Positions 35,275-43,527 of a stretch of DNA of 64,000 nt are shown in pieces (the stretch's first letter is position 1; the number at the start of each line of letters is the position of its first letter). The notes beneath the pieces were generated by a model, which ran no database searches, was not told where the DNA came from, and saw only the letters and a list, made by a program, of their open reading frames with translations. Position numbers and translations under genes: made by a program. The stretch comes from CAJQLB01 sp041392065 (GTDB lineage: Bacteria > Bacteroidota > Bacteroidia > Flavobacteriales > Flavobacteriaceae): NCBI GenBank assembly GCA_041392065.1, contig JAWKMU010000004.1, positions 310,001-374,000 of the forward strand, given 5' to 3'.

Positions 35275-35320
35275 CAAATCTAAAAAAATTTTACCACAAT
35301 TTACCACAATTTACCACTTT
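35275..35320 (-). promoter_or_regulatory. mraZ/dcw promoter with three tandem MraZ boxes
   Basis: On the minus strand GTGGTAA occurs three times with an exact 10-bp period (plus-strand TTACCAC at 35291, 35301 and 35311), the first preceded by AAA, as in the AAAGTG-type MraZ boxes. A -7 box TAGATTTG (35282-35275) follows directly. The proposed TTG start lies 27 bp further on. The arrangement implies MraZ autoregulation of the whole division cluster. Confidence 0.8.
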
Positions 35321-35467
35321 GTTAATAAATTTCTATAAAAAGCACATTATATCGCTAAAAATTTATTGGCATTTATTCTGAAACTGTACCTGTAACGAAA
35401 TTTTATCGTGCTATTTTTAATTAACAAATGATTGGGTTTTTTGTTAATAGCCATTCTTTATGTTAAA

Positions 35468-35485
35468 TAAATTTGTGTAGATTTG
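35468..35485 (+). promoter_or_regulatory. Possible -7 boxes for the hydrolase-engB operon
   Basis: TAAATTTG (35468-35475) and TAGATTTG (35478-35485) both match TAnnTTTG and stand 36 and 26 bp upstream of the hydrolase ATG. A TTG lies at 35441-35443, 24 bp from the first. Confidence 0.45.
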
Positions 35486-35511
35486 CCTTTGACCAGAATC
35501 ATCAACTATTA

Positions 35512-36276
35512 ATGGCTCATAGATTAAAAAAAGAAAAGAATTACAGTTACATTGAAGTAGGAAAAGGAACGCCGATTATTGTGCTGCATGGCCTTATGGG
35601 AGGTTTAAGTAATTTTGATGCAGTAACCAGTTTTTTTAGTAAAAATGGTTATAAAGTTGTGATTCCCGAATTGCCTATTTATACGATGTCCTTGCTTAAA
35701 ACCAATGTTAAAAGTTTTGCAAAATATTTGCATGATTTTATAGAGTTTAAAGGCTATGACGAAGTTATTTTATTAGGGAATTCTTTAGGTGGTCATATTG
35801 GTTTGTACCACACCAAAATGTATCATGGAAAAGTTAAAGCTCTTGTTATAACTGGAAGCTCTGGTCTTTATGAAAGTGCAATGGGAAGCGGTTATACCAA
35901 AAGAAGCGACTACGAAGTAATCAAGAAAAAAGCCCAAGATGTTTTTTATGATCCAACAGTAGCTACTAAAGAAATTGTAGACGAAGTTTATAAAACTGTA
36001 AACGACAGAAACAAGTTGATTAAAACTTTAGCAATCGCTAAAAGTGCTATCAGACATAATATGGCTAAGGACTTGCCAAAAATGCACACACCTACTTGTG
36101 TGATTTGGGGAAAAAACGATAATGTAACCCCTCCAAATGTAGCAGAAGAGTTTCATGAACTTTTACCAGATTCAGATTTATTTTGGATTGATAAATGTGG
36201 TCATGCCGCAATGATGGAACATCCTGATGAATTCAATGCCATTTTACATAAATGGTTATTGGAAAGAGGTTTTTAA
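35512..36276 (+). CDS. Alpha/beta hydrolase
   Basis: A 254-residue alpha/beta-hydrolase fold enzyme starting MAHRLKKEKNYSYIEVG. A frame from a TTG at 35473 is rejected because it runs through the -7 boxes. The oxyanion segment is IIVLHGLMGG, the nucleophile elbow GNSLGG holds the catalytic Ser, the acid is probably the Asp in VIWGKNDNVTPP, and the His is in DKCGHAAMMEHP. The substrate is unknown. It is 49 nt upstream of engB and probably cotranscribed; this pairing is common in flavobacteria. Confidence 0.85.
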   Translation: MAHRLKKEKNYSYIEVGKGTPIIVLHGLMGGLSNFDAVTSFFSKNGYKVVIPELPIYTMSLLKTNVKSFAKYLHDFIEFKGYDEVILLGNSLGGHIGLYHTKMYHGKVKALVITGSSGLYESAMGSGYTKRSDYEVIKKKAQDVFYDPTVATKEIVDEVYKTVNDRNKLIKTLAIAKSAIRHNMAKDLPKMHTPTCVIWGKNDNVTPPNVAEEFHELLPDSDLFWIDKCGHAAMMEHPDEFNAILHKWLLERGF

Positions 36277-36325
36277 GTTAAATTTTCATCTAAAAAAAAG
36301 ATTCCCTTTTTCAAGAGAAATAAAT

Positions 36326-36928
36326 ATGCAAATAAAATCTGCCGAATTTGTTGTAAGCAATCAAGACGTTGACAAATGTCCTAAAAACCATATTCCAGAA
36401 TACGCTTTTATTGGAAGAAGTAATGTTGGAAAATCGTCATTAATCAACATGCTTACCAACAGAAAAAGCTTGGCAAAAACTTCAGGAAAACCTGGAAAAA
36501 CACAACTTATCAATCATTTTATCATCAACAGTAATTGGTATTTGGTTGATTTGCCTGGTTATGGTTACGCAAAAGTTTCAAAATCAGAAAAAAATACGTT
36601 TCAGAAGTTTATTACCGAATATTTTAAAAAAAGAGAACAATTGGTTTGTGCTTTTGTTCTTGTTGATATTAGACATGAGCCACAACAAATTGATTTGAAC
36701 TTTATGGAGTGGTTAGGTGAAAATAGCATCCCATTTTGTATCATATTTACAAAAGCTGATAAATTAAAACCTAAAGCCATAGAAAACCATGTTGAAGCAT
36801 ATAAAAATATAATGCTCGAAACTTGGGAAGAAATGCCACAGCACTTTATTACTTCATCATCAAAAGGAATTGGTCAAGAAGAACTATTAGAGTATATAGA
36901 CAGTATTAACGGCTCTTTAAATTCTTAA
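36326..36928 (+). CDS. engB: Ribosome biogenesis GTP-binding protein YsxC/EngB
   Basis: A 200-residue TRAFAC-class GTPase needed for large ribosomal subunit assembly in other bacteria. The ATG at 36326 (MQIKSAEFVVSNQDVDKCP) gives the family length; an earlier Met overlaps the hydrolase gene. Motifs are G1 GRSNVGKSS, G2 around TSGKPGKTQ, G3 DLPGYGYA, G4 TKADK and G5 SSSKG. Its stop codon shares the TTAA at 36925-36928 with the convergent pafA stop. Confidence 0.93.
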   Translation: MQIKSAEFVVSNQDVDKCPKNHIPEYAFIGRSNVGKSSLINMLTNRKSLAKTSGKPGKTQLINHFIINSNWYLVDLPGYGYAKVSKSEKNTFQKFITEYFKKREQLVCAFVLVDIRHEPQQIDLNFMEWLGENSIPFCIIFTKADKLKPKAIENHVEAYKNIMLETWEEMPQHFITSSSKGIGQEELLEYIDSINGSLNS

Positions 36929-38556
36929 TTTTTTAGCACTTCTTTAATAGGAGTTCCAGTATTTCCGTTAGGAAAACTAATACCTAACAATGCAGACATA
37001 GTTGGTGCAATATCTACAATTCTAGTTTTTTGGTAAGTACTTCCTTTATTGATACCTTTTCCAAAAAACAACAATGGAATGTGTGTATCATAATTAAAAC
37101 CTGAACCATGTGTTGAACCTGTTCTGCTATACGAAATTGTGGCTGGATTATTTACGTAAACAACATCGCCTGATCGTTTTTGGTTAAATCCATTTTGTAA
37201 AAGCTCTTCGACACCAGTATTAAAATTTGCAGAAGTGAATACAGAACCAGAATACGCTTTGTCTACAGATTCATATTTAATTATTTCGTTTACAATGGCA
37301 TTTTGCACATCACTTAGATTAAGCTTTAGTTCTTTTAGCTTTTCATGATTTAAAAAAATCTGATTGTTACTAACATTTTCAATTAACTCTGCCGATTTAT
37401 AAGTGTCTAACATAAAATCGTTAAACATTTGCTTTTCAAGGTTTGAGTTAACATAACCTGCTGGAATTTTCAAGCTTTGTAAATATGATGGTACATGGAC
37501 AGCTCCATGATCTGCAGTTAAAAACACTGTATACTCTCCTTTTCCAACCTTAGCATCAAGAACATTAAATAGTCTTTCTAAATCTTGATCCAATCTTAAA
37601 TAAGTATCTTGTACTTCTTTAGAATTTACTCCAAAATTGTGCCCAACATAATCTGTACTTGAATAGCTTATAGCCAAAACATCTGTTATATTATCCTCTC
37701 CTAAATTTTCGCCATCAATGGCAGCTATGGCAAAATCAGTAACAATGCTATTGCCATAAGGCGTAGTTCTTAAAATATCAAAACCACCATTTTCAGTGCT
37801 TAAAGTCTTTAAATCGTAAGGAAAAGATGCAGTTTCTTTGCCTTTAAAACCGCCTTCAAAATCATTAATATCGTCTCCACTCTCAACATAAGTACCAATA
37901 TTATATAAAGAGTTCCAAACTTTCATGTATTTTGACACATTATCACTTTTGTTGTATTGCTTTACCCAATTAGGCAATTCGGTCATATAATGAGTGCTTG
38001 TAATAAAACTGCCTTCACTTTTACCATGAAACCAGTAGGCTGCATTAGCAGTGTGCCCTGCAGGCAGAATAGCTCCTCTATCTTTTAAAGAAATCCCAAT
38101 GGTTTTTCCTCTCATTTGGGTAAATAACCTGTTTTCGTCTGCAAAGCTTGTAGTTTTCATTCTATGAGGTGACATTTGCCCAGCATAATCGTTAGTACCA
38201 ACAGATGCTACAGAATTATCTCCAGCACAATACACTGTTTCTTTTTGCTCTTTATCGTACCAATTGTTTGAGATGATGCCATGATATTTTGGAGTTGTTC
38301 CAGTATATATTGACGCGTGTCCTGGTCCTGTATAAGTTGGCACATAGTTAAAATGATTGTTTTTGCAATTAAAGCCTTCATTCATCATTCGTTTAAAACC
38401 TCCTTCTCCAAAACGGTTTTCAAAACGAGTTAAATAATCATATCGCATTTGGTCAACAACAATACCAACAACCAATTTTGGTCTGTTTGAATTATCTTGA
38501 CTAAATGAAAGATTTGTTAAGAAAACAATTGCAAAAAAACTAAATACGTACTTCAT
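36925..38556 (-). CDS. pafA: Alkaline phosphatase PafA family
   Basis: A 543-residue exported phosphomonoesterase of the alkaline phosphatase superfamily. The start MKYVFSFFAIVFLTNLSFSQ gives a proper signal peptide; the longer frame lies upstream of a -7 box. Metal and active-site residues are visible: VVDQMRYD, nucleophile Thr76 in TYTGPGHA, Asn97 in SNNWYD, and the K-x-R pair at 158/160, matching T79, N100, K162 and R164 of the Elizabethkingia enzyme. C-terminal TADHGAVHVP and STHGSGFNYDTHIPLLF supply further Zn ligands. It probably releases phosphate in the periplasm. Confidence 0.92.
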   Translation of the reverse strand: MKYVFSFFAIVFLTNLSFSQDNSNRPKLVVGIVVDQMRYDYLTRFENRFGEGGFKRMMNEGFNCKNNHFNYVPTYTGPGHASIYTGTTPKYHGIISNNWYDKEQKETVYCAGDNSVASVGTNDYAGQMSPHRMKTTSFADENRLFTQMRGKTIGISLKDRGAILPAGHTANAAYWFHGKSEGSFITSTHYMTELPNWVKQYNKSDNVSKYMKVWNSLYNIGTYVESGDDINDFEGGFKGKETASFPYDLKTLSTENGGFDILRTTPYGNSIVTDFAIAAIDGENLGEDNITDVLAISYSSTDYVGHNFGVNSKEVQDTYLRLDQDLERLFNVLDAKVGKGEYTVFLTADHGAVHVPSYLQSLKIPAGYVNSNLEKQMFNDFMLDTYKSAELIENVSNNQIFLNHEKLKELKLNLSDVQNAIVNEIIKYESVDKAYSGSVFTSANFNTGVEELLQNGFNQKRSGDVVYVNNPATISYSRTGSTHGSGFNYDTHIPLLFFGKGINKGSTYQKTRIVDIAPTMSALLGISFPNGNTGTPIKEVLKN

Positions 38557-38580
38557 GTTGCGTTTTAAATAAATGATTTT

Positions 38581-38588
38581 CAAAAATA
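38581..38588 (-). promoter_or_regulatory. Probable -7 box of pafA
   Basis: The minus strand reads TATTTTTG, matching TAnnTTTG, 24 bp upstream of the chosen pafA ATG. A TTG lies 16 bp further upstream (38607-38605), slightly closer than ideal. Confidence 0.5.
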
Positions 38589-38737
38589 AGAATTTTAGCA
38601 CTTGCAATTCTTAAATTACCATTAAATAATGGTTTGTTGTGATTTAATCATTAATTGTACCAAATGTTACTATTCTTTTCCAATAAATTTTATGGTAACC
38701 GTTATATTTTTTTACTTTAGCGGTAACTAAAATTAGC

Positions 38738-39475
38738 ATGACATACCTTCATAATATTGGGCTTTATTTTTTAATGATTAAGGAAATGTTTCGTAAGCCA
38801 ACCAAATGGTCTGTAATGAAACATCTTATTTTAAAAGATATTGACGACCTTATCATAGGTTCTTTAGGCATTGTTGCTTTTATTTCGTTTTTTGTTGGTG
38901 GTGTTATTACCATTCAAACCGCATTAAACATAAGCAACCCTTTAATACCAAAATATCTTGTTGGATTTGCAACAAGGCAATCGGTTATTTTAGAGTTTGC
39001 TCCTACTTTCACCTCCATCATTATGGCAGGAAAAGTTGGTTCTTTTATTACTTCAAGCATAGGAACTATGAGAGTTACAGAACAAATTGATGCTCTTGAA
39101 GTTATGGGAATAAACAGTTTAAACTACCTCGTTTTTCCCAAAGCAGTGGCTCTAATGCTTTATCCTTTTGCCATAGCTATTGGGATGTTTTTGGGTATTT
39201 TAGGAGGAATGGCAGCTTGTGTGCTTGGTGGTTATACCACTTTGGATGATTACATTTTAGGTTTGCAAACGGATTTTGATTCGTTTCACATGACATATTC
39301 GTTTATAAAGACCTTTATTTTTGCCTTTGTGTTGGCAACAATCCCTTCTTTTCATGGTTACTATATGAAAGGTGGAGCATTGGAGGTAGGAAAAGCAAGT
39401 ACCACTTCGTTTGTTTGGACTGCTGTGGTAATCATACTCTTAAATTATATATTAACAGACATGCTTTTAGGATAA
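38738..39475 (+). CDS. mlaE: MlaE-family phospholipid ABC transporter permease
   Basis: A 245-residue membrane permease of the MlaE/TrbE (DUF140) family. Typical segments are GVITIQTALNIS, EFAPTFTSIIMAGKVGSFITSSIGTMRVTEQIDALEVMG in the central cytoplasmic coupling region, and PSFHGYYMKGGALEVGKASTTSFVWT near the end. In MCE systems it carries lipids across the inner membrane with an MlaF ATPase and an MlaD substrate-binding protein. The mlaF start overlaps its stop by one base (TAATG). No mlaD is seen in the window. Confidence 0.9.
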   Translation: MTYLHNIGLYFLMIKEMFRKPTKWSVMKHLILKDIDDLIIGSLGIVAFISFFVGGVITIQTALNISNPLIPKYLVGFATRQSVILEFAPTFTSIIMAGKVGSFITSSIGTMRVTEQIDALEVMGINSLNYLVFPKAVALMLYPFAIAIGMFLGILGGMAACVLGGYTTLDDYILGLQTDFDSFHMTYSFIKTFIFAFVLATIPSFHGYYMKGGALEVGKASTTSFVWTAVVIILLNYILTDMLLG

Positions 39476-40242
39476 TGATTGTAGTTGAAGATTTACATAA
39501 ATCGTTTGGTGATGCTCATGTCTTAAAAGGCATTAGCACTACTTTTGATAAAGGAAAAACCAATTTAATCATTGGGCAAAGTGGCTCTGGAAAAACGGTA
39601 TTTTTAAAATGTCTTTTAGGTTTGTTTAGTTATGAATCTGGTTCTATTTCTTATGATGGAAACATTTTTTCTAAGCTTTCTGAAGACGAAAAAAGAAATT
39701 TACGCTCACAAATAGGAATGGTTTTTCAAGGCAGTGCTCTTTTTGATTCTATGACCATTGCCGAGAACGTTATGTTTCCATTACGTATGTTCACTAAGAT
39801 GAGTAAAAGTGAAATGCAAGATCGTGTTAATGTGGTACTAAAACGTGTAAACCTTGCCGATGCACATCATAAAATGCCAAGTGAAGCTTCTGGTGGTATG
39901 CAAAAACGTGTTGCCATTGCAAGAGCCATTGTAAACAATCCTAAGTATTTGTTTTGTGACGAGCCAAACTCTGGTTTAGACCCAAAAACAGCTATTGTTA
40001 TTGATAATTTGATACAAGAAATTACAGAAGAATATCAAATAGTAACAGTCATTAACTCGCACGACATGAACTCTGTCATGGAAATTGGCGAAAAAATAGT
40101 CTTTTTAAAAGATGGACTTAAAGCTTGGGAAGGTTCAAAAGACACCATCTTTAAAACAGACAATGAAGTTGTAACTGATTTTGTTTACTCTTCAAACTTA
40201 TTCAAAAAAGTACGAAAAATGTATTTGGAAGAAAACCAATAA
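39475..40242 (+). CDS. mlaF: MlaF-family phospholipid ABC transporter ATPase
   Basis: A 255-residue ATPase starting MIVVEDLHKSFGDAHVLKG at the A of the TAATG junction with mlaE; a longer frame overlapping mlaE lacks family similarity. Walker A is GQSGSGKT, the signature is ASGGMQKRVAIARA, Walker B is LFCDEPNSGLDP, and the H-loop is INSHDMNSVME. It powers the MlaE permease. Its TAA abuts directly on the stop codon of the convergent DUF389 gene. Confidence 0.92.
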   Translation: MIVVEDLHKSFGDAHVLKGISTTFDKGKTNLIIGQSGSGKTVFLKCLLGLFSYESGSISYDGNIFSKLSEDEKRNLRSQIGMVFQGSALFDSMTIAENVMFPLRMFTKMSKSEMQDRVNVVLKRVNLADAHHKMPSEASGGMQKRVAIARAIVNNPKYLFCDEPNSGLDPKTAIVIDNLIQEITEEYQIVTVINSHDMNSVMEIGEKIVFLKDGLKAWEGSKDTIFKTDNEVVTDFVYSSNLFKKVRKMYLEENQ

Positions 40243-41700
40243 TTAGTTTCTTTTAATAACTAACTTTTCAATATTTAACTCTTTTTTAAGCCAGTCATTT
40301 AGTTCTTGTTCTCTCAATGCTATAATACTATCTGTTAAAGTAGTATTCCATCTTACATTGGCAACAGCAACAGTGTCTATTTTACGAAAATCTGAAGATT
40401 CAAGCATTTTAGCATACCCAAAATACTGAAGGTCTGTAAACTTAATTTTAGCATCTTTAGCAAGCAAACTAAAGTTATTAGCATCTAAAAGATTTCCTTT
40501 TTTAGCATAAAATGCATTGATGCTATCCAACTCCTTCTGCTTTATAAATAAAAGACTGTCTCTTTTTTCAACGTTAACCAATGCTTTGTCGTATAAATCC
40601 ATTAAACGTTCTGCACTCACATTTTTATTGCCATTGATAACTAAATCAAATTCTTTAATATTAGTGTACTTATTTAGTTCGTTCCTTAAATCTGTTTCTG
40701 TGGCTTGAGCTATTTCGCCATTAAAAAATAAGGTTATGGTTTTATTATTTGTATCCAATTTTTCGCGTTGCAGCCAAAGGGACTCGTTAGATTCTACTTC
40801 TTTTGAGATAAATTGTTTGTAATCGTTTTCCAGCTTACTTTCTTGCCAAACGTTATAAAACGTCCATCCTGCTGGAACCATAGCAACAACAGCTAACATA
40901 GCAGCAAAATTTGCTATCCTTCTTCTTTTTGCCGAATTGGCATAACGAAGCATCGGAAAGCGCAATAATTTTAGGACTAAAAATGTGGCTAAAGCAATAA
41001 ATACTGTGTTGATGCTAAAGAGATACATAGCTCCACCAAAATAGCTCCAATTTCCTTTTGCAAGTCCATATCCTGCAGTACAAAGTGGTGGCATTAAGGC
41101 AGTAGCAATGGCAACTCCAAAAATAACTGACGCTATCGTACCTTTTTTTGTTCGTGCAATTATAAGTGCCAAACCACCAAAAAAGGCAATAAGTACATCG
41201 CGAATATCAGGACGCGTTCTACCTAATAATTCAGAAGTATCTTCGCTAAGCGGAAACAACCAAAAAAACAAAAAAGCAGTAAGCAAACTCAGCACAATCA
41301 TCACTGCAAGATTGATAAGCGACTTGCGAAGCGTATCGATATCGTTGATTGCTATAGATAAGCCAACTCCTAAAATTGGACCCATTAATGGCGAAATAAG
41401 CATGGCACCAATTACAACTGCTGTTGAATTGGCATTGAGACCAACCGAAGCCACCATAATGGAGCAAATTAAAATCCAAGCTGTTGCTCCTTTAAAAGGA
41501 ATATCAGACTTTATAGCTTCTATAGTTGCATCTCTTTCGGTATCTTGTCTAAACCCAAAAACACCATTTAAAAATTGCTTAAAACTGCTTGCAAGCCCTT
41601 TGGCATCTTTCATCATAGCTTCCTTTTGCTCTTCTATGATGGTTTCTTGAGTTTTGCTTTCTTCTTCTGAAAAATTGAACTTACTTTCTTGATTATCCAT
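40243..41700 (-). CDS. DUF389 membrane protein
   Basis: A 485-residue protein. After a charged cytoplasmic N-terminus comes the DUF389 core of about six membrane segments (TAWILICSIMVASVGLNA, VVIGAMLISPLMGPILGVGL, KSLINLAVMIVLSLLTAFLF, RTKKGTIASVIFGVAIATALMPPLCTAGYGL and others). The C-terminal 190 residues form a soluble, partly coiled region (SLWLQREKLDTNNK onward). The family (TIGR00341) is of unknown function, with suggested transport activity. The ATG at 41700 overlaps the manC stop by 8 nt, indicating cotranscription with manC. Confidence 0.85.
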   Translation of the reverse strand: MDNQESKFNFSEEESKTQETIIEEQKEAMMKDAKGLASSFKQFLNGVFGFRQDTERDATIEAIKSDIPFKGATAWILICSIMVASVGLNANSTAVVIGAMLISPLMGPILGVGLSIAINDIDTLRKSLINLAVMIVLSLLTAFLFFWLFPLSEDTSELLGRTRPDIRDVLIAFFGGLALIIARTKKGTIASVIFGVAIATALMPPLCTAGYGLAKGNWSYFGGAMYLFSINTVFIALATFLVLKLLRFPMLRYANSAKRRRIANFAAMLAVVAMVPAGWTFYNVWQESKLENDYKQFISKEVESNESLWLQREKLDTNNKTITLFFNGEIAQATETDLRNELNKYTNIKEFDLVINGNKNVSAERLMDLYDKALVNVEKRDSLLFIKQKELDSINAFYAKKGNLLDANNFSLLAKDAKIKFTDLQYFGYAKMLESSDFRKIDTVAVANVRWNTTLTDSIIALREQELNDWLKKELNIEKLVIKRN

Positions 41701-42772
41701 AGGATTTCCCAAATTTATCTTTTACTTTTTGAAGCACTTTTTTAATGTCTTGCTCTTTTGCTTTCGGAAAGATAAGCAAAACTTCATCTTTATCCACAAT
41801 GATATAATCATTCAACCCTTCAATTACTACAATTTTATCTTTTTTGGCTCTAACCATATTTCCTGAAGCCTTTTTTGCCAATAATTTTGCGTTTACTACG
41901 GCATTGTTTTCAGAGTCTTTATCGAGTTTGTCATATAAACTTCCCCAAGTTCCAAGGTCGTTCCAATCAAAAGTTGCTGGTAACACATATACATTTTCGC
42001 TTTTTTCCATTATGGCATAATCTACCGAAATATTTTCTGCTTTGCCATAATTATCTCTTATAAAATCGTCTTCAAAATCGCTGTTGTAAACATCAATACC
42101 TTGCTCAAATAATTGATATAATTCTGGTTGATTGTTTTTAAATGCTTCGACCACACTTTTTACACTCCACATAAAAATACCTGCATTCCAAAGAAAATTT
42201 CCCTTAGCAATAAACTCTTTTGCAGTGTCATAATCTGGTTTTTCCCTAAACTGATTAACGCCTTTAATGTTCTGATTATTTGTTTTATCAAACTCTATAT
42301 AACCATAACCTGTATTTGGAAACGTTGGTGTGATGCCTAAGGTCATTAAGGCATCGTTTGTTGAACAAAAATCAAAAGCTAATTTTACATTTTCTGTAAA
42401 TGCGTTTTCATCTTCAATCCAATGGTCACTTGGTGCCACAATCATTACAGCATCTTTATTTTCTTTCTGAATTTTTAAAGCAGCATATAAAATACAAGGT
42501 GCTGTATTTCGCATCGCTGGCTCTAAAACCACTTGACGCTGAGTAACTTCAGGCAATTGCTCTAACACCAAATCGTTATAACGCTCATTAGTAAGAATAA
42601 AAATATTCTCTTTAGGTATAAAATTACTGAGTCTGCTAAAGGTTTTTTGAATAAGAGTTTCACCTGTTCCCAACATATCGTGAAACTGCTTAGGAAAACT
42701 TTGTGTACTTACTGGCCAAAACCTTGATCCTACTCCTCCAGCCATTAAAATGGCATAATAATTTTTGTTCAT
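41693..42772 (-). CDS. manC: Mannose-1-phosphate guanylyltransferase
   Basis: The enzyme makes GDP-mannose from GTP and mannose-1-phosphate for surface polysaccharides. The 359-residue form starting MNKNYYAILMAGGVGSRFWP has the nucleotidyltransferase loop GGVGSRFWPVS, the LEPAMRNTAPCI and APSDHWI blocks, NTGYGYIEF, FLWNAGIFMW and TFDWNDLGTWGSLY. It lacks the C-terminal isomerase domain of bifunctional ManC/AlgA. An upstream Met is rejected since the intervening sequence is made of palindromic repeats. Confidence 0.93.
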   Translation of the reverse strand: MNKNYYAILMAGGVGSRFWPVSTQSFPKQFHDMLGTGETLIQKTFSRLSNFIPKENIFILTNERYNDLVLEQLPEVTQRQVVLEPAMRNTAPCILYAALKIQKENKDAVMIVAPSDHWIEDENAFTENVKLAFDFCSTNDALMTLGITPTFPNTGYGYIEFDKTNNQNIKGVNQFREKPDYDTAKEFIAKGNFLWNAGIFMWSVKSVVEAFKNNQPELYQLFEQGIDVYNSDFEDDFIRDNYGKAENISVDYAIMEKSENVYVLPATFDWNDLGTWGSLYDKLDKDSENNAVVNAKLLAKKASGNMVRAKKDKIVVIEGLNDYIIVDKDEVLLIFPKAKEQDIKKVLQKVKDKFGKSYG

Positions 42773-42785
42773 TAAAATTTGTTTT

Positions 42786-42878
42786 ATTTCCGTAACAACG
42801 GAAATCTTAATAAATATATAAATACTTTCTAAAGATTCCCATTTCACTTCTACTACACTTAGTGTGACAAATGGGAAT
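42786..42878. repeat. Two palindromic repeats in the manC leader
   Basis: ATTTCCGT (42786-42793) and ACGGAAAT (42798-42805) form a perfect stem around AACA, ending 14 nt from the manC ATG. A second element has arms ATTCCCATTT (42835-42844) and AAATGGGAAT (42869-42878), with an inner palindrome ACACTTAGTGT. These fill most of the 113 bp between the SprT-like gene and manC. Confidence 0.65.
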
Positions 42879-42885
42879 GAAATTT

Positions 42886-43479
42886 CTAAAGCAATTCCAC
42901 CTCAGCATTTGGATTGAAAAGATACAACTTTCCTGACTTTACCTCAACACACTCAAATCGTTTTCTACGCTGTTCGCCTTTTATAAAAATCTTACCATTA
43001 TATAACTTAAAACTTTTGCCCAAAGGTATTTCGAATACAAAAGTTTTATCGTTGACTTCGTCAAATTGTTTTAAGGCTAGCGCAAGCGATGCATCTGTAT
43101 CGCTGGACGCTTTTGGATTTTTAAAATGCTTTGCCAATAATGGCAATAACTCGTTTGGAAAAACCTGCGGATTTAAAAAAGGCAACATTAATCTCTGAAA
43201 CGTTCTTTTCCATTCAATACCATGAGGTTTTATAAAACGACCATATTCTTTGTAAGCCTCAAAATGTGCAATCTCATGAATTAAAGTAATTAAAAATCGG
43301 TAGAGATTTAAATTTGAGTTTACTGTAATTTGATGCTTCCCATTTGGCAACCGTTTATAATCACCATGTCTTGTTTTACGCTCATTTTTAACTTTTATTA
43401 CCAAATGATCGTGAGCCAAAAGCTCTAAAACTTTTGGAACTGCTGGTTCTGGAATGTATTGTTGAAGCGTATTTTGCAT
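42886..43479 (-). CDS. SprT-like zinc metalloprotein
   Basis: A 197-residue protein starting MQNTLQQYIPEPAVPK. It has the zinc motif HEIAHFEAY (near residue 77) typical of SprT/Spartan-like proteins, with a third ligand probably in KPHGIEWKRTF. The C-terminal part with KGEQRRKRFECVEVKSGKLY takes the place of the zinc ribbon of full SprT proteins. Proteolytic activity is not shown; bacterial members are often annotated as transcription elongation-like proteins without proof. An exact -7 box (TATTTTTG, 43492-43485) ends only 5 bp from the ATG, which suggests a leaderless or nearly leaderless mRNA. Confidence 0.8.
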   Translation of the reverse strand: MQNTLQQYIPEPAVPKVLELLAHDHLVIKVKNERKTRHGDYKRLPNGKHQITVNSNLNLYRFLITLIHEIAHFEAYKEYGRFIKPHGIEWKRTFQRLMLPFLNPQVFPNELLPLLAKHFKNPKASSDTDASLALALKQFDEVNDKTFVFEIPLGKSFKLYNGKIFIKGEQRRKRFECVEVKSGKLYLFNPNAEVELL

Positions 43480-43527
43480 GTGAGCAAAAATAGAAATAAT
43501 CGTTATATTCACTTAAAGAAAAGTAAA

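Noticed and set aside
35248..35307. N-terminal extension of mraZ from a GTG
   Set aside because: The codons lie in the MraZ boxes and promoter, and MraZ proteins begin at the LIGTYEC region.
41108..41650. 180-codon frame opposite the DUF389 gene
   Set aside because: It is a long antisense shadow of a well-supported membrane protein gene; the translated sequence has no recognisable domain.
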